NCBI RefSeq assembly: GCF_000959365.1
Contig: NZ_CP009555.1
Span: forward strand, 1-64,000
Source of the DNA: Burkholderia oklahomensis C6786
GTDB lineage: Bacteria; Pseudomonadota; Gammaproteobacteria; Burkholderiales; Burkholderiaceae
DNA: 64,000 nucleotides
Direction of reading: 5' to 3'
Shown piece by piece: positions 63,655-64,000 of the stretch (its first letter is position 1; the number at the start of each line of letters is the position of its first letter). The position numbers and the translations under genes are program-made. The notes below the pieces were generated by a model, which did not search any database, was not told the origin of the DNA, and worked only from the letters and a program-made list of their open reading frames with translations.

Positions 63655-64000
63655 TCTTCGGGTCCTGTAAAAATGGAGCCAACACCTGTCGAAGTTGGTT
63701 CTTGCTTCCTGGATGCGCATGAATCACTTCGCTTCGGTCATCGATAACAATGAGCGCAAAATAATCCGCAATGAGATTGCCTTGCTGCTCCATATTGAAG
63801 TCGCTGAAGACTTGTCCGGGTTCGATCTCGTACCGATACGCGCTATCGCCGCGAATCGTCACCGAAAGCGCATGCCAGCGCACGGCATATCCTCGCTGAT
63901 GCTGCCAGACGTGCGTCATCTCGTGCATGAACCAGCCACGCTTCGGATACTCTTTACCGACAACCGAAAAGTCCTCCTCGAAATCCTCTTCGCGGAAATA
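63632..64000 (-). CDS. HExTH-motif (zinc-metallopeptidase-like) T6SS-associated protein, C-terminal part
   Basis: The frame runs in from the window edge (YFREEDFEEDFSVVGKEYPK, then RGWF) and contains MHEMTHVWQHQRGYAVRW, an HExxH-like zinc motif. It ends near PKNASNLPK at 63632. The motif and the stretch YRYEIEPGQVFSDFNMEQQG are typical of 'vgr-related' proteins found with VgrG clusters. It is probably an effector or effector domain with peptidase-like fold; activity is not established. At least the N-terminal part is missing only because the window ends. It overlaps the immunity-like gene start, so the two are cotranscribed. Confidence 0.72.
   Translation of the reverse strand, partial: YFREEDFEEDFSVVGKEYPKRGWFMHEMTHVWQHQRGYAVRWHALSVTIRGDSAYRYEIEPGQVFSDFNMEQQGNLIADYFALIVIDDRSEVIHAHPGSKNQLRQVLAPFLQDPKNASNLPK

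Overview
The window is GC-rich bacterial chromosome from a Burkholderia, most likely the pseudomallei/thailandensis group. This rests on the protein sequences (AlaS, GlnS, FabV, the short H-NS-type protein with the YRDPKTGATWTGRGRPPSWI tail), on very high GC in most genes, and on short VNTR-type tandem repeats between genes. No rRNA, tRNA, CRISPR array or IS transposase was found.

Layout. 1-1370: start of a YbfB/YjiJ-type MFS transporter, divergent from a LysR regulator. 1.7-12.5 kb: housekeeping genes (alaS, glnS, NUDIX hydrolase), a class III CoA transferase, small envelope proteins and a NagZ-type GH3 lipoprotein. 12.7-17.2 kb: an M15 peptidase followed by a tightly overlapping three-gene operon: 5'-truncated GH65 phosphorylase, MFS exporter and DegT/StrS aminotransferase. 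It looks like the remains of an amino-sugar or amino-disaccharide locus. 17.5-22.2 kb: di-haem cytochrome c peroxidase, divergent acid phosphatase/phosphoesterase, and fabV.

22.3-31.8 kb: a two-component pair (hybrid histidine kinase with receiver and Hpt domains, plus an NarL/RcsB-type regulator) beside a complete six-gene archaic (Csu-type) chaperone-usher pilus operon. 32.6-36.1 kb: LysR regulator, divergent MFS transporter and a LigI-like amidohydrolase. Then an H-NS-type protein, a small lipoprotein and an alpha/beta hydrolase.

39.2-46.9 kb: an itaconate (C5-dicarboxylate) catabolic locus made of a LysR regulator, divergent itaconyl-CoA hydratase, acyl-CoA dehydrogenase, CoA transferase and MFS transporter, and on the other strand citramalyl-CoA lyase. 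The lyase is preceded by an unusual EtfB/EtfA chimera carrying a hexanucleotide repeat. Three matching T-N11-A dyads (ATAG-N7-CTAT) lie at the three promoter regions expected of one LysR regulon. An NRAMP manganese transporter follows.

49.4-64.0 kb: a type VI secretion accessory island on the minus strand, with AT-rich parts. In transcription order it holds the end of an HExTH-containing protein, a secreted immunity-like protein plus a broken second copy, VgrG, a DUF4123 adaptor, a 949-residue VasX-like membrane-active effector and a DUF6708 protein. Next come the broken 5' part of a second VasX-like effector, three tandem copies of a membrane protein family (one broken), the broken 3' end of an effector, and a second DUF6708 gene. 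The two DUF6708 genes share about 510 nearly identical bases. The block reads as repeated duplication, gene conversion and decay of effector/immunity modules.
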